Source: Eubacteriales Family XIII. Incertae Sedis bacterium (GTDB lineage Bacteria > Bacillota > Clostridia > Peptostreptococcales > Anaerovoracaceae). From it: DNA of 37,320 nt. Where the stretch lies: assembly GCA_031270275.1 (NCBI GenBank), contig JAISXZ010000128.1, forward strand, positions 1 to 37,320, read 5' to 3'. Shown here in pieces: positions 1 through 8,255 of this stretch (position 1 is the first letter of the stretch; every line of letters begins with the position of its first letter). A program made the translations under genes and the position numbers. The notes under the pieces were generated by a model. That model was given only the letters and a program-made list of their open reading frames with translations. It was not told where the DNA came from and searched no databases.

Positions 1-240
1 GAACTGCAAGCAGAGCGCAAAATCCCAATGTCTATGGAGGATTGGGCAAAACGGCTCGACGGGTTCTTGGAATTTAACGGAAATGAGATTCTCATCGGGC
101 CGGGGAAAATATCCCATGAACAGGCAAAACTCCATGCCGAAACCGAGTATGAGAAATACCGGATAGTTCAGGACAGACTGTTTCGATCTGACTTCGATAT
201 GCTTTTGGAAGCGATTGACGATCAGGAGGACAAGACTTGA
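1..240 (+). CDS. RhuM family protein, C-terminal part (5' end outside window)
   Basis: The reading frame is open from base 1 to the TGA at 238-240 and continues upstream of the window, so only about the last 79 residues are visible. The stretch IPMSMEDWAKRLDGFLEFN, followed by GKISHEQAK, AETEYEKYR and SDFD, matches the conserved C-terminal end of the RhuM (virulence protein) family, a cytoplasmic family of uncertain biochemical role. From general knowledge, rhuM genes are often found inside type I restriction-modification loci, between hsdM and hsdS. That fits the hsdS-like remnant whose TTG start overlaps this stop codon. The codon choice is less GC-biased than in the housekeeping genes that follow, consistent with mobile DNA. 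Family assignment is good; function is not known. Confidence 0.8.
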   Translation, partial: ELQAERKIPMSMEDWAKRLDGFLEFNGNEILIGPGKISHEQAKLHAETEYEKYRIVQDRLFRSDFDMLLEAIDDQEDKT

Positions 241-275
241 ACGCACAGCAGCTAAAAAACTCCATTGCGATGTAA
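237..275 (+). pseudogene. Truncated start of a type I restriction specificity subunit (hsdS relic)
   Basis: A ribosome binding site (AGGAGG at 223-228) precedes a TTG start at 237 that overlaps the RhuM stop. The reading is (M)NAQQLKNSIAM and then TAA at 273-275. The first nine residues match the usual N-terminus of HsdS proteins that sit next to RhuM, which normally continue with a form of ILQ.AIQGKL. Here similarity ends at about base 266, and 30 bases later the stop codon of an unrelated minus-strand gene begins. I infer a deletion or rearrangement that removed the rest of hsdS. The match is short, so the call rests on both the motif and the RhuM context. Confidence 0.55.
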
Positions 276-294
276 CGGGCTGCGGGCCGGCGCC

Positions 295-1017
295 CTACCT
301 TCCGGCGAAACGGCAGTACAGCGCCTCCAGCGCAGCCAGCAGCCTCCCCCGGAACCTGAGCCCCAGGATGCACAGGGCGGCCGCCGCCGCGGCGAGGGCT
401 ATCATGCCCGCGTAGCTGCCGTCCCGCGCCATCTCGCCGAAGGCGAGGCTCGCAAGCAGCGCGGGCGACCTGGCCGCAAGCGACACGCCTATGAACAGGG
501 CCGGCCGCATCGAGGAAAGCCCCGCCGCATAGGCAAACAGGTCCTTTGGCAAACCCGGTATCAGGAACACCACGAACAGCGCGATGAAGGCCCTCCTGCC
601 GTTCAGGGCGTCCACGAACCGGCCGAACCTCTCCTCGCCGAATATCAGGCTCATGGCGTCGCGCCCTAGGGCGCGGGCCACGAAATACGTGACGGCCGTG
701 CCCGCCCCTATGCCGGCCAGGGCCAGCAGATAGCCCGAGCCAATGCCGTAGGCGTAGCCTATGGCGATCTGTATGGCCTGGCCCGGTATGACGGAGACGA
801 GGACCTGGAATATCTGCAGCCCGAGGAAGAAGGCCGCCGAGCCCGCCCTGTGGCGCGCAAGCAGCGCGTTCACCGCTTCAAGGCTCGAAAGGTCCTCGAT
901 GATCCCAGGATACCTCAGCCAGACGAGCAGCGGGATGCCGGCGACTATGCCCACGAGGGCCAGAAGCTTCGCTATGGCGATAATTTTCTCCAGCTTTTTT
1001 CTGTCAGGTCTGTCCAT
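295..1017 (-). CDS. TVP38/TMEM64 (DedA/SNARE-associated) family membrane protein
   Basis: A 240-residue polytopic membrane protein. A short basic N-terminus (DRPDRKKLEK) is followed by a hydrophobic segment at about 13-33. The SNARE-associated (VTT/DedA) core runs from about residue 60 to 200, with the family signatures VSVIPGQAIQIAIGYAYG and FLIPGLPKDLFAYAAGL. Both contain the glycine/proline re-entrant loops typical of the family. DedA/TVP38 proteins are thought to act as lipid scramblases or flippases in the cytoplasmic membrane; the exact substrate here is unknown. It is the last gene of the long minus-strand run and lies 118 bases after the PLP lyase gene. I see no clear ribosome binding site before the ATG at 1017, so the start is the least certain part. 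Confidence 0.85.
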   Translation of the reverse strand: MDRPDRKKLEKIIAIAKLLALVGIVAGIPLLVWLRYPGIIEDLSSLEAVNALLARHRAGSAAFFLGLQIFQVLVSVIPGQAIQIAIGYAYGIGSGYLLALAGIGAGTAVTYFVARALGRDAMSLIFGEERFGRFVDALNGRRAFIALFVVFLIPGLPKDLFAYAAGLSSMRPALFIGVSLAARSPALLASLAFGEMARDGSYAGMIALAAAAAALCILGLRFRGRLLAALEALYCRFAGR

Positions 1018-1027
1018 ACCAGTCGGT

Positions 1028-1116
1028 GGCCGGCTGCCCGCCGGCCTGCATCGCTGCCGCCAAGAAATCTCGGCCGGGGCCGCCGCTATGGCCCGCCCAT
1101 TTCGGTCGGGGCCGCC
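1028..1116. repeat. GC-rich spacer with a hairpin and a two-copy 15-base repeat
   Basis: The gap between the membrane protein and the lyase gene holds a perfect 7-bp inverted repeat (GGCCGGC at 1028-1034, GCCGGCC at 1040-1046). It also holds two near-identical 15-mers, TCGGCCGGGGCCGCC at 1070-1084 and TCGGTCGGGGCCGCC at 1102-1116. The hairpin is not followed by a T-run on either strand, so it is not a standard terminator. It could be a pause or mRNA-stability structure, or simply a by-product of high GC. Confidence 0.4.
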
Positions 1117-1135
1117 CGGCGCCCGCCCGGCAAGC

Positions 1136-2413
1136 CTATATAAGGCCCCTGTCCGCGAGCGTCTGCATGGCCTTCATGACCCCCAGCTTCGCGTGCTCGT
1201 AGGTCAGGCCGCCCTGAAAGTACACGTTGTACGGCGGGCGCAGGGGGCCGTCGGCCGAAAGCTCTATGGACGAGCCCTGCACGAAGGCGCCCGCCGCCAT
1301 TATCACCTGGTCGCCGTAGCCGGGCATGTCCCAGGGCTCGGGCCGCACATGGGAATCCACGGGCGCGGCCGCCTGCACGCCCGCGCAGAAGGCAGCCAGG
1401 GCCTCGGGGGAGCGCAGCCTGACGGCCTCTATGATGTCGCTTCTCTCGTCGAAGGGCCCTGGGCAGACCTCGTAGCCCAGGCTTTCAAACACCCTCGCGC
1501 ACAGCATCGCGCCCTTCAGGGCGGCGTTCACGGCCCTGGGCGCCAGGAACAGGCCTTGGAGCATGGCGCGCGACTGCCCGAATACAAGGCCGCACTCGTC
1601 GCCTATGCCGGGGCAGGTCATGCGGGCGGCGACCATCCCTATCAGGTCGGCGCGGCCGGCCACGTAGCCGCCCGTGAGCGCGAGCCCGCCTCCGGGGTTC
1701 TTTATGAGCGAGCCCGCCGCCATGTCCGCGCCGACCTCCGTGGGCTCCACGCTGTCGATGAACTCGCCGTAGCAGTTGTCCACCATGCAGACTATGCCCT
1801 CGTCCACGCCCTTCACGAAGCGCGCCCACTCGCCTATCTCGGCCACCGTAAGGGCCCGCCTCCACGCGTAGCCCACGGCCCTCTGCAGACAGGCCATCCG
1901 CGTAGCGGGCCCTATGGCGGCGCGTATCGCCCCGTAGTCTATGCCGCCTTCCGCGGTCAGCTCCACCTGCCTGTAGGACACGCCGAAATCGGCGAGCCCG
2001 CCCCCGCCCCTGCCCCTGAGCCCTATCGTCTCGTGCAGGGTGTCGTAGGGGCTTCCGCTGCAGTACAGCAGCTCGTCGCCGGGGCGCAGCACCCCGGCAA
2101 GCGCGAGGGATATGGCGTGCGTGCCGTTCACGATGATGGGCCGCGCAAGGGCCGCCTCCGCGCCGAACACGTCGGCGTACACGCCCGAAAGGGCCTCCTT
2201 GCCCCTGTCGCCGTAGCCGTAGCCCGCGCTCCAGGCGAAATGCCCTTCCCCCACGCGGTTCTTCTGAAAGGCGGAAAGCACCTTGTACTGGTTGAGGGCC
2301 ATCGTGCCGTCGAGCCGGGGAAAGGCCGGGGATATCTCGGCCTCCGCCCTTTCCACCGCGTCGAACACCCGCGCGCCGATCCCGAACCTCTCCTCCAGAT
2401 AAGCCCTAATCAT
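1136..2413 (-). CDS. Methionine gamma-lyase / aluminium resistance family PLP enzyme
   Basis: A 425-residue protein of the Met_gamma_lyase (aluminium resistance, YnbB) family, a branch of the Cys/Met-metabolism PLP fold type I enzymes. Family marks include EYNQ-like ALNQYKVLSAFQKNRVGEGHF near the N-terminus, CSGSPYDTL (about 100-110), MVDNCYGEFIDSVEPTEVGAD, and LIKNPGGGLALTGGYVAG with the presumed PLP lysine near residue 236. The reaction is probably a C-S lyase on a sulphur amino acid, but family members are poorly characterised. I chose the ATG at 2413 because it gives the standard family length and N-terminus. A start at 2440 would add nine residues that overlap the recombinase gene further. 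The gene overlaps the end of the recombinase gene by 8 bases, so the two are probably cotranscribed. Confidence 0.87.
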   Translation of the reverse strand: MIRAYLEERFGIGARVFDAVERAEAEISPAFPRLDGTMALNQYKVLSAFQKNRVGEGHFAWSAGYGYGDRGKEALSGVYADVFGAEAALARPIIVNGTHAISLALAGVLRPGDELLYCSGSPYDTLHETIGLRGRGGGGLADFGVSYRQVELTAEGGIDYGAIRAAIGPATRMACLQRAVGYAWRRALTVAEIGEWARFVKGVDEGIVCMVDNCYGEFIDSVEPTEVGADMAAGSLIKNPGGGLALTGGYVAGRADLIGMVAARMTCPGIGDECGLVFGQSRAMLQGLFLAPRAVNAALKGAMLCARVFESLGYEVCPGPFDERSDIIEAVRLRSPEALAAFCAGVQAAAPVDSHVRPEPWDMPGYGDQVIMAAGAFVQGSSIELSADGPLRPPYNVYFQGGLTYEHAKLGVMKAMQTLADRGLI

Positions 2414-3545
2414 GCTTTTTCTTCGCGTCCATTTCCTCAAACTCCGTTTCCCATTCCATGCCGCGCACGAGGTCGCGCTTCACATCCTTTTTGTGCGCCG
2501 CATAGAGCTGCGTGGTCGTGACGTTCTCGTGGTCCAGCAGGGCCGCGACGTCGAATATGGAGTTCCCCCTGCCTATGAGCGAGGTCGCCGCCGTCGCCCG
2601 CAGCTTGTGGGGGCTGTAGCCGGCGTCCCTCGGGGTCCCCAGCGCGATGCTCGTGTATTTCTTCACCAGCTGCCGGATCTGCCTCTCCGTCATGCGCCCC
2701 CCCTGGAGCGACAGGAACAGCGCGTCGCGGTCCCCCTCGCCGGCCCCGCCGTCGGGCCTTTCCTCGTCGATGTATTCGCGCAGCGCCCTCAGCGCCGATC
2801 TGTTCAGCGGCATGATCGACTCCTTGCCGCGCTTGCGGTATATCTTGAACTCGCCGCGGCCGAAGTTGAAGGAGCCCAGGTTCAGCTGCTGCAGCTCGGA
2901 GAGGCGCAGCCCGTAGGTGAGGAACAGGACGAGTATGGCCTTGTCGCGCCTCTTGGTCTTTTCCCAGAACTCCCGCTCCTTCCGGGTCAGCGGGGCCCCG
3001 CTGGACACGGCGTCCAGCATGCGCATGACCTCGTCGTCCTGCAGGGCCTTTATCTCCTTTTCCCCCGGCCTTGGCAGCCTTATCGGATCGAAGCCGTCGG
3101 TTATGTTCCTCGGCACGAGCTCGTCCCGGTACAGGAACTTGAACAGCACGGAGATCGACGAGCGCTTGCGGGCCAGGGATTTCCTGTCGTTCTCGTAGAC
3201 GACGACGGCGTCCTCGGTCTCGACCTTGTATCTGCGGCAGTAGTCGAGGAAGGCGTTGACGTCCCTGGCCTTTATCCTCTGGAAGTCGGCAAGGGAGATG
3301 TCGGCGGGCCGGGCGGCCTCGGTCAGCCCGCTTTCGGCCGTGAGGTAGCCGCAGAAGAACAGGATGTCGCGCAGATAGGCGAGCCGCGTCATGGGCAGCA
3401 CATTGCCCCTCAGGTAGGCGTAGAATCCGCCCAGGAAGGCGGGCAGCTCCCTTTGGACGGCCTCGCAGCCCTCGATGGTCGCGTTCTCCTTCAGTATGAT
3501 GTTGTCGGGCCTGTCGCTCTTGTTCTGGATATGGCTTTTCTTCAT
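2406..3545 (-). CDS. Tyrosine recombinase, XerS-like
   Basis: A 379-residue tyrosine recombinase. The N-terminal SAM-like DNA-binding domain covers about residues 35-145 and the catalytic domain about 165-355. The full active-site set is visible: Arg214 (LTYGLRLSEL), Lys238 or Lys241, His313 and Arg316 (SPHKLRAT), His339 (LLDHENVTTTQ) and the nucleophile Tyr348 (LYAAH). The length, the insert between catalytic motifs, and the phrase TKRRDKAILVLFLTYGLRL are closest to the single-protein XerS type, which resolves chromosome dimers, rather than to phage integrases. It lies 39 bases after mutL and overlaps the lyase gene, i.e. inside a housekeeping operon. The start ATG at 3545 has only a weak upstream GAGAAAA. 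Paired XerC/XerD or a mobile-element recombinase are alternatives. Confidence 0.82.
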   Translation of the reverse strand: MKKSHIQNKSDRPDNIILKENATIEGCEAVQRELPAFLGGFYAYLRGNVLPMTRLAYLRDILFFCGYLTAESGLTEAARPADISLADFQRIKARDVNAFLDYCRRYKVETEDAVVVYENDRKSLARKRSSISVLFKFLYRDELVPRNITDGFDPIRLPRPGEKEIKALQDDEVMRMLDAVSSGAPLTRKEREFWEKTKRRDKAILVLFLTYGLRLSELQQLNLGSFNFGRGEFKIYRKRGKESIMPLNRSALRALREYIDEERPDGGAGEGDRDALFLSLQGGRMTERQIRQLVKKYTSIALGTPRDAGYSPHKLRATAATSLIGRGNSIFDVAALLDHENVTTTQLYAAHKKDVKRDLVRGMEWETEFEEMDAKKKHD

Positions 3546-3584
3546 CGTTTTCTCGGTTCCGCGCCGGGTGACGGCGACGCCGCG

Positions 3585-5453
3585 CTAGGCCCGCTTAAAC
3601 ATCCGCTCGATGTCCCGTCTGCGCAGGCGTATGAAGATCGGCCTGCCGTGCGGGCAGGAATAGGGGTTCTCGCAGCGCTCCAGCCCGGCCAGCAGGGCGC
3701 GTATCTCGGCGTCCGCAAGGCGGTCGTTCGCCTTGACCGCCCTTTTGCAGGCGGCCGATATGAGCCTTTCGGCGCCCGCCCCGCCGCCGGCCCCCGCAGT
3801 CCCCGGCGCCTCCTCGAGGACGCCCGCCAGGACGCCTTCGGCCTCGGAGACGGACATGAAGGCCGGTATCGCGCGCACGCGGAGCGCCTTGGGGCCGAAT
3901 TCCTCCGCCTCGTAGCCCATGGAGGCCAGCATGGCGAGGCATTCCCCCCACTCGCCCGTGCCTTGAAACGGGGCCTCGGCCACCAGGGGCGCAATGAGCT
4001 GCTGCGTCGCCTTCTCCCGGCCTAGATACTGCCTGAGAAGCTGCTCGTACAGTATCCTTTCATGCGCCGCGTGCTGGTCTATCAGGTAGAGGCTGTCGCC
4101 GTCCACGCCCGCTATATACGTGGCGAACAGCGTCGTCAAGGGCTCTATGGCGCCGATCGCGAAGCCTCCTCCCGCCGCCGCATAGGCTTCGCCCGGCGTC
4201 TCCATCACACGATCCCCGCGACGCGCGGCCTCGCTTTCGGATCGCATCCCGGACAGTAAATTTTTTATGTCGATCTGCTCGGCGGGGGCCGGATCGCCCG
4301 CGCCGACGGCCCCTGCTGCCGTCAATGCGCCCTCGCCCGTAGCCGCAGCCGCGCCCTCGCCCGCCGCAGCCCCGCCGCCAGTCTGCGCGGCGGGCGCCGA
4401 GGCCCTGACCGCGTAGGTGGCCCCTTCCGGGACCGAGGCCACGGACTCCTTCACGCGTATGGCCTTCCTCACGGCGGCGGCCACGAAGGCGGACACGGCC
4501 TCCTCGTCGTCCAGGCGCACCTCGCTCTTAGCGGGATGCACGTTCACGTCCACCCGCTCCGGCGGCACGCTGAGGAACAGGAACGCTATGGGATGCCTGC
4601 CCTCGAACAGGGTCTCCCTGTAGCCCTCGGACACCGCCCTTTCCATGGCCCTGCTCGACACGGGGCGCCCGTTGACGAAGAAGGACTGCCCCCTGCGGCT
4701 GGAGCGGCTCTTTGAGGGCGGGGACACATAGCCGCTTACGGAAAGCCCGTCCGACGAGGCTTCCACCGGCAGCAGCCCCTCCCCCACGCCCCCGCCGTAC
4801 ACGGTCAGGATGTTCGCCATGAGGCTGCCGCGCCCGGAGGTGGAGAACAGGACGCTGCCGTTGTTTATGAGGCGCATGCGCACCGAGGGGTAGGCCAGCG
4901 CCATGCGCGAGGCCATGTCCGCTATCAGCGCGCCCTCCGCCCTTTCGGACTTCAGGAACTTAAGGCGGGCGGGCGTGTTGAAGAACAGGTCCCTCACTAT
5001 CGCCGTCACGCCGTCCGCCGTCCCCACGGGCTTCCTTTCCACCGTGCGGCCGCCCTCGATCCGTATCAAGGAGCCGATCTTCTCGCCGCGGGCCTTGCTG
5101 ACGAGCTCCATCCTCGAGACGGCCGCTATGCTCGTCAGGGCCTCGCCGCGAAAGCCCAGCGTGCTTATGGCGTCCAGATCCTCGGGGCTCCTCAGCTTGC
5201 TCGTGGCGTGCCGCCTGAAAGCGGTCTCGATCTGCCCTGCGGGTATGCCCGCGCCGTCGTCCGTAACGCGTATCAGGGACTTGCCGCCGTCCCTTATCTC
5301 TATCGTTATCGTGCCTGCCCCGGCGTCGATGCTGTTTTCAAGCAGCTCCTTGACGACGGAAAGGGGGCGGCTCACGACCTCCCCCGCGGCTATCTTCTCG
5401 GCGAGATCGGGCGGCAGCTCGACTATATCCCTTCGCGTCATCCCCCCGGCCAT
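3585..5453 (-). CDS. mutL: DNA mismatch repair protein MutL (endonuclease type)
   Basis: A 622-residue MutL. The N-terminal GHKL ATPase has its three signatures: ELLENSIDAG, DDGAGI and TLGFRGEAL. A low-complexity Ala/Gly linker spans roughly residues 350-400. The C-terminal dimerisation domain carries the metal-binding endonuclease motif DQHAAHERILYE near residue 457 and a CPHGRP motif near 601. These are the marks of MutL proteins that nick DNA themselves in organisms without MutH. It couples MutS mismatch recognition to strand incision. Its start overlaps the end of mutS by 16 bases, and GGAGGGGGAGGG stands just upstream of the ATG, so translation is probably coupled to mutS. Confidence 0.97.
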   Translation of the reverse strand: MAGGMTRRDIVELPPDLAEKIAAGEVVSRPLSVVKELLENSIDAGAGTITIEIRDGGKSLIRVTDDGAGIPAGQIETAFRRHATSKLRSPEDLDAISTLGFRGEALTSIAAVSRMELVSKARGEKIGSLIRIEGGRTVERKPVGTADGVTAIVRDLFFNTPARLKFLKSERAEGALIADMASRMALAYPSVRMRLINNGSVLFSTSGRGSLMANILTVYGGGVGEGLLPVEASSDGLSVSGYVSPPSKSRSSRRGQSFFVNGRPVSSRAMERAVSEGYRETLFEGRHPIAFLFLSVPPERVDVNVHPAKSEVRLDDEEAVSAFVAAAVRKAIRVKESVASVPEGATYAVRASAPAAQTGGGAAAGEGAAAATGEGALTAAGAVGAGDPAPAEQIDIKNLLSGMRSESEAARRGDRVMETPGEAYAAAGGGFAIGAIEPLTTLFATYIAGVDGDSLYLIDQHAAHERILYEQLLRQYLGREKATQQLIAPLVAEAPFQGTGEWGECLAMLASMGYEAEEFGPKALRVRAIPAFMSVSEAEGVLAGVLEEAPGTAGAGGGAGAERLISAACKRAVKANDRLADAEIRALLAGLERCENPYSCPHGRPIFIRLRRRDIERMFKRA

Positions 5454-8080
5454 GCGCCCTCCCCCTCCGCCTCGGCCGCAGCCTTCAGATCCTCGAGCAC
5501 CGAGAAGGCCCTGGACGGCGTCATCTCCATCAGGTTCAGCGATTTCAGCCTTTCCACGACGGGGTTGGGCGCGAAGCTGAACATCGAAAGCTGCACGGGC
5601 CGCCCCTCCGCCCCCGCGTCGCCGGCGCCCCGCGCCGATGCGGGAAGGCCGTCATGCGCATCCTTCCCCGCCTCCAGCCCGCGCAGCTTCGCCTCCGCCG
5701 CTTCAAGCAGGGCCCTAGGCACGCCCGCCAGCCTCGCGACGTGTATGCCGTAGCTCCGGCTCGCGCCCCCCTCCACTATCCTGTGCAGAAAGACCACCTC
5801 CCCGCCCTCCTCGCTGACGTCCACGTTCAGGTTCTTCAGCCCCGGCACATGCCCCTCGAGCGCCGTCAGCTCATGGTAGTGCGTGGCGAAAAGCGTCCTG
5901 ATCCTGCTCTTTTCCGCGCATAGGTGCTCCACGACGGCCCAGGCTATGGAGAGCCCGTCGTAGGTGCTGGTGCCGCGCCCTATCTCGTCCAGTATTATCA
6001 GGCTCCTTCTGGACGCCGTGTTGAGTATGAGCGCCAGCTCGCTCATCTCCACGTAGAAGGTGCTGCGCCCCTGCGCGAGGTTGTCGGAGGCGCCTATCCG
6101 CGTGTATATGCGGTCCACGACGCCTATCTGGGCCCTGTCGGCGGGCACGAACGAGCCCGTCTGCGCCATCAGCGCTATGAGCGCGGTCTGGCGCATGTAG
6201 GTCGACTTGCCCGACATGTTGGGGCCGCTTATGAGCAGCATCGAGCGCCCGTCCATGTCCATCCACGTGTCGTTCGGGACGAAGGCCCCGCCGTTCATGG
6301 AGCCCTCTATGACGGGGTGGCGGCCCTTCTCTATGGCTATGACGCCGCCGTCGCCCACCTCCGGCCTGACGTAGCCCGAACGGGCGGCGGTCTCGGCGAA
6401 GGACAGCAGCACGTCGAGCGCCGATATGGCCGCCGAGACCTCCTGCATGGGCCTGATGAAGGCCATGAGCCTGTCCCTTATGTCCGTGAATATCTCGTAC
6501 TCCAGCTGGTTTATCCTGGCCTCCGCGCCCAGGACGACGGCCTCGACCTCCTTCAGCTCCGGCGTGACGAACCTCTCGCAGTTCACCAGGGTCTGCCTTC
6601 GCATGTACTCCTGCGGGACCATGCCGAAATACGACTTCGTGACCTCGATGTAGTAGCCGAACACCCTGCTGAACCCGACCTTGAGGTTCTTTATGCCCGT
6701 CCTCTCCCTCTCCGCCCCCTCGAGCGAGGCTATCCACCTCTGGCCGTCCAGTATGGACGCCTTAAGGCCGTCCAGCTCCGCCGAATAGGACTCGCGTATG
6801 AGCCCGCCCTCTTTGAGCGTGAAGGGCGGATCCTCGCATATCGCGCCCTCTATAAGCCCCGCCGCCTCCGACAGATCGGGCATCCCCTCCCCCAGCCCGC
6901 GCAGCAGCGCGGCGCCGCAGGAAAGCAGATCGTCCCGGATGGCGGGGACGAGGGCGAGCGAGTTCCTGAGCGCGATAAGGTCCTTGCCGTTGGCGCTGCC
7001 GCAGGATATCCTCCCCGCAAGCCGCTCGAGGTCGTAGACGCCCCTGAGCTGCTCCCTCATGCTGCCCCTGAGCACTATCTCGTCGCAGAGGAAGCCCACT
7101 GCGTCCAGTCGCAGGTTTATCTCCGGCGCCCTGTTCAGCGGCTCGCGCAGCCACTGCCTCAGCCTGCGGCCGCCCATGGAGGTGCTGGGCCTCGCGAACA
7201 CGCCCAGCAGGGAGCCCTGGACCTGCCTGTCGCAGAGGGACTCCGTCAGCTCGAGGTTTTTTATCGTGGAGCCGTCCAGGGACATGCGGCTGCCGAGCTC
7301 GTAGACCTTAAGGCTGGACAGATGCGCGAGCGACTGCTTCTGGGTCTCGTTCAGGTAGTGGATCAGGCCGCCCAGCGCCAGGGTCAGGCAGGGCCTGTCC
7401 GAAAGCCCCAGGCCGTCCAGGGAGTTGGCGCCGAACTGCCTGAACACCGCCCGCTCTGCGGCCTCCCTCGCGTAGGGGCCCTGGGGCAGCGGGCTCATGT
7501 GCGCGCCCGTCGCCATGGCTATCTCGCGCGAAAAGCCCGAGCTCTCGGCGTAGGGGCTGACCAGCGCCTCCCGCGCCCTTATGCGCGACAGCTCGTTGAG
7601 CAGGGTGCCGCAGGCGCCCTCGCCCGGGATCTCGCAGCCGGACAGCTCGCCGGTGGACACGTCGCAGAAGGCCAGGCCGGCGCCGCCCTCCCGCAGGAAG
7701 ACCGAGGCCAGGTAGCTGTTGTCCCGCTCGTCCGGCACGGACTGGATGGACAGCGTGCCGGGCGTGACTATGCGCACGACCTCGCGCCTCACTATGCCCT
7801 TCGCCAGCGCGGGGTCCTCCAGCTGCTCGCATATGGCCGCCCTGTAGCCCTTTTCGACGAGCCGCGCGATATACGAGTCGGCCGAATGGCAGGGGACGCC
7901 GCACATGGGCGCGACCTCGCCGTCGCCCATGCCCTTCTTCGTCAGCGTGATCTCCAGCTCCCGCGACGCCGTGAGCGCGTCATCGAAGAACATCTCGTAG
8001 AAATCGCCGAGCCTGAAAAGCAGAATGCAGTCCTGATGCCTCTCCTTTATTTCGCTGTATTGCCGCATCATAGGCGTCAT
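5438..8080 (-). CDS. mutS: DNA mismatch repair protein MutS
   Basis: An 880-residue MutS. The mismatch-reading domain opens with the FxE motif in GDFYEMF at about residue 26. Connector, core lever and clamp domains follow. The ABC-type ATPase domain has the Walker A sequence GPNMSGKSTYMRQ at about residue 620, Walker B LIILDEIGRGTST, and the FATHYHEL helix. The protein binds base mismatches and small loops and recruits MutL. It is probably the first gene of a mutS-mutL-recombinase-lyase unit, because a 175-base gap separates it from the aminotransferase gene. An AGGAG ribosome binding site lies about 10 bases before the ATG at 8080. Length and domain order are normal. Confidence 0.97.
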   Translation of the reverse strand: MTPMMRQYSEIKERHQDCILLFRLGDFYEMFFDDALTASRELEITLTKKGMGDGEVAPMCGVPCHSADSYIARLVEKGYRAAICEQLEDPALAKGIVRREVVRIVTPGTLSIQSVPDERDNSYLASVFLREGGAGLAFCDVSTGELSGCEIPGEGACGTLLNELSRIRAREALVSPYAESSGFSREIAMATGAHMSPLPQGPYAREAAERAVFRQFGANSLDGLGLSDRPCLTLALGGLIHYLNETQKQSLAHLSSLKVYELGSRMSLDGSTIKNLELTESLCDRQVQGSLLGVFARPSTSMGGRRLRQWLREPLNRAPEINLRLDAVGFLCDEIVLRGSMREQLRGVYDLERLAGRISCGSANGKDLIALRNSLALVPAIRDDLLSCGAALLRGLGEGMPDLSEAAGLIEGAICEDPPFTLKEGGLIRESYSAELDGLKASILDGQRWIASLEGAERERTGIKNLKVGFSRVFGYYIEVTKSYFGMVPQEYMRRQTLVNCERFVTPELKEVEAVVLGAEARINQLEYEIFTDIRDRLMAFIRPMQEVSAAISALDVLLSFAETAARSGYVRPEVGDGGVIAIEKGRHPVIEGSMNGGAFVPNDTWMDMDGRSMLLISGPNMSGKSTYMRQTALIALMAQTGSFVPADRAQIGVVDRIYTRIGASDNLAQGRSTFYVEMSELALILNTASRRSLIILDEIGRGTSTYDGLSIAWAVVEHLCAEKSRIRTLFATHYHELTALEGHVPGLKNLNVDVSEEGGEVVFLHRIVEGGASRSYGIHVARLAGVPRALLEAAEAKLRGLEAGKDAHDGLPASARGAGDAGAEGRPVQLSMFSFAPNPVVERLKSLNLMEMTPSRAFSVLEDLKAAAEAEGEGAWPGG

Positions 8081-8150
8081 CGCCCGTCTGTCTCCTGTCC
8101 CGCCTAAAAAACGCCGCGATACTGTTCGGCGCCCGCGTCAGTTTTGTCCA

Positions 8151-8240
8151 GATCGGGTTCTGGGGGTGGATTTTGAACCGGAGCGCACTTAGAATGTACG
8201 TGAGGATTCAAAATCCGAAACCAGGTTCCGAGATGGGCAA
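8151..8240. repeat. Palindromic intergenic element upstream of mutS
   Basis: The gap 8081-8255 contains a perfect 10-bp inverted repeat (GGATTTTGAA at 8168-8177, TTCAAAATCC at 8207-8216) with a 29-base loop. Partial symmetry extends outwards: GGTTCTGG at 8156-8163 faces CCAGGTTCC at 8221-8229. The base composition is distinctly lower in GC than the flanking genes. No convincing gene is seen in it. It resembles a dispersed, MITE-like or structured-RNA intergenic element, but only one copy lies in this window. The loop is too long and the tail lacks a T-run, which argues against an ordinary terminator. Confidence 0.5.
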
Positions 8241-8255
8241 AAATGGCGTGGGTGC

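Noticed and set aside
1028-1046. GC hairpin as terminator of the lyase gene
   Set aside because: No U-rich tail follows it on the minus strand.
761-2521. Long plus-strand open frame (586 codons) opposite the lyase gene, and similar long antisense frames at 5924-8107 and 27294-29954
   Set aside because: They mirror well-supported minus-strand genes, have unnatural His/Arg/Ala/Gly-rich composition and no recognisable motif; high GC removes stop codons from the opposite strand.
2406-3545. Phage or genomic-island integrase
   Set aside because: It lies within an operon-like run with mutL and the lyase, and no attachment-site repeats, tRNA gene or phage genes are visible nearby.
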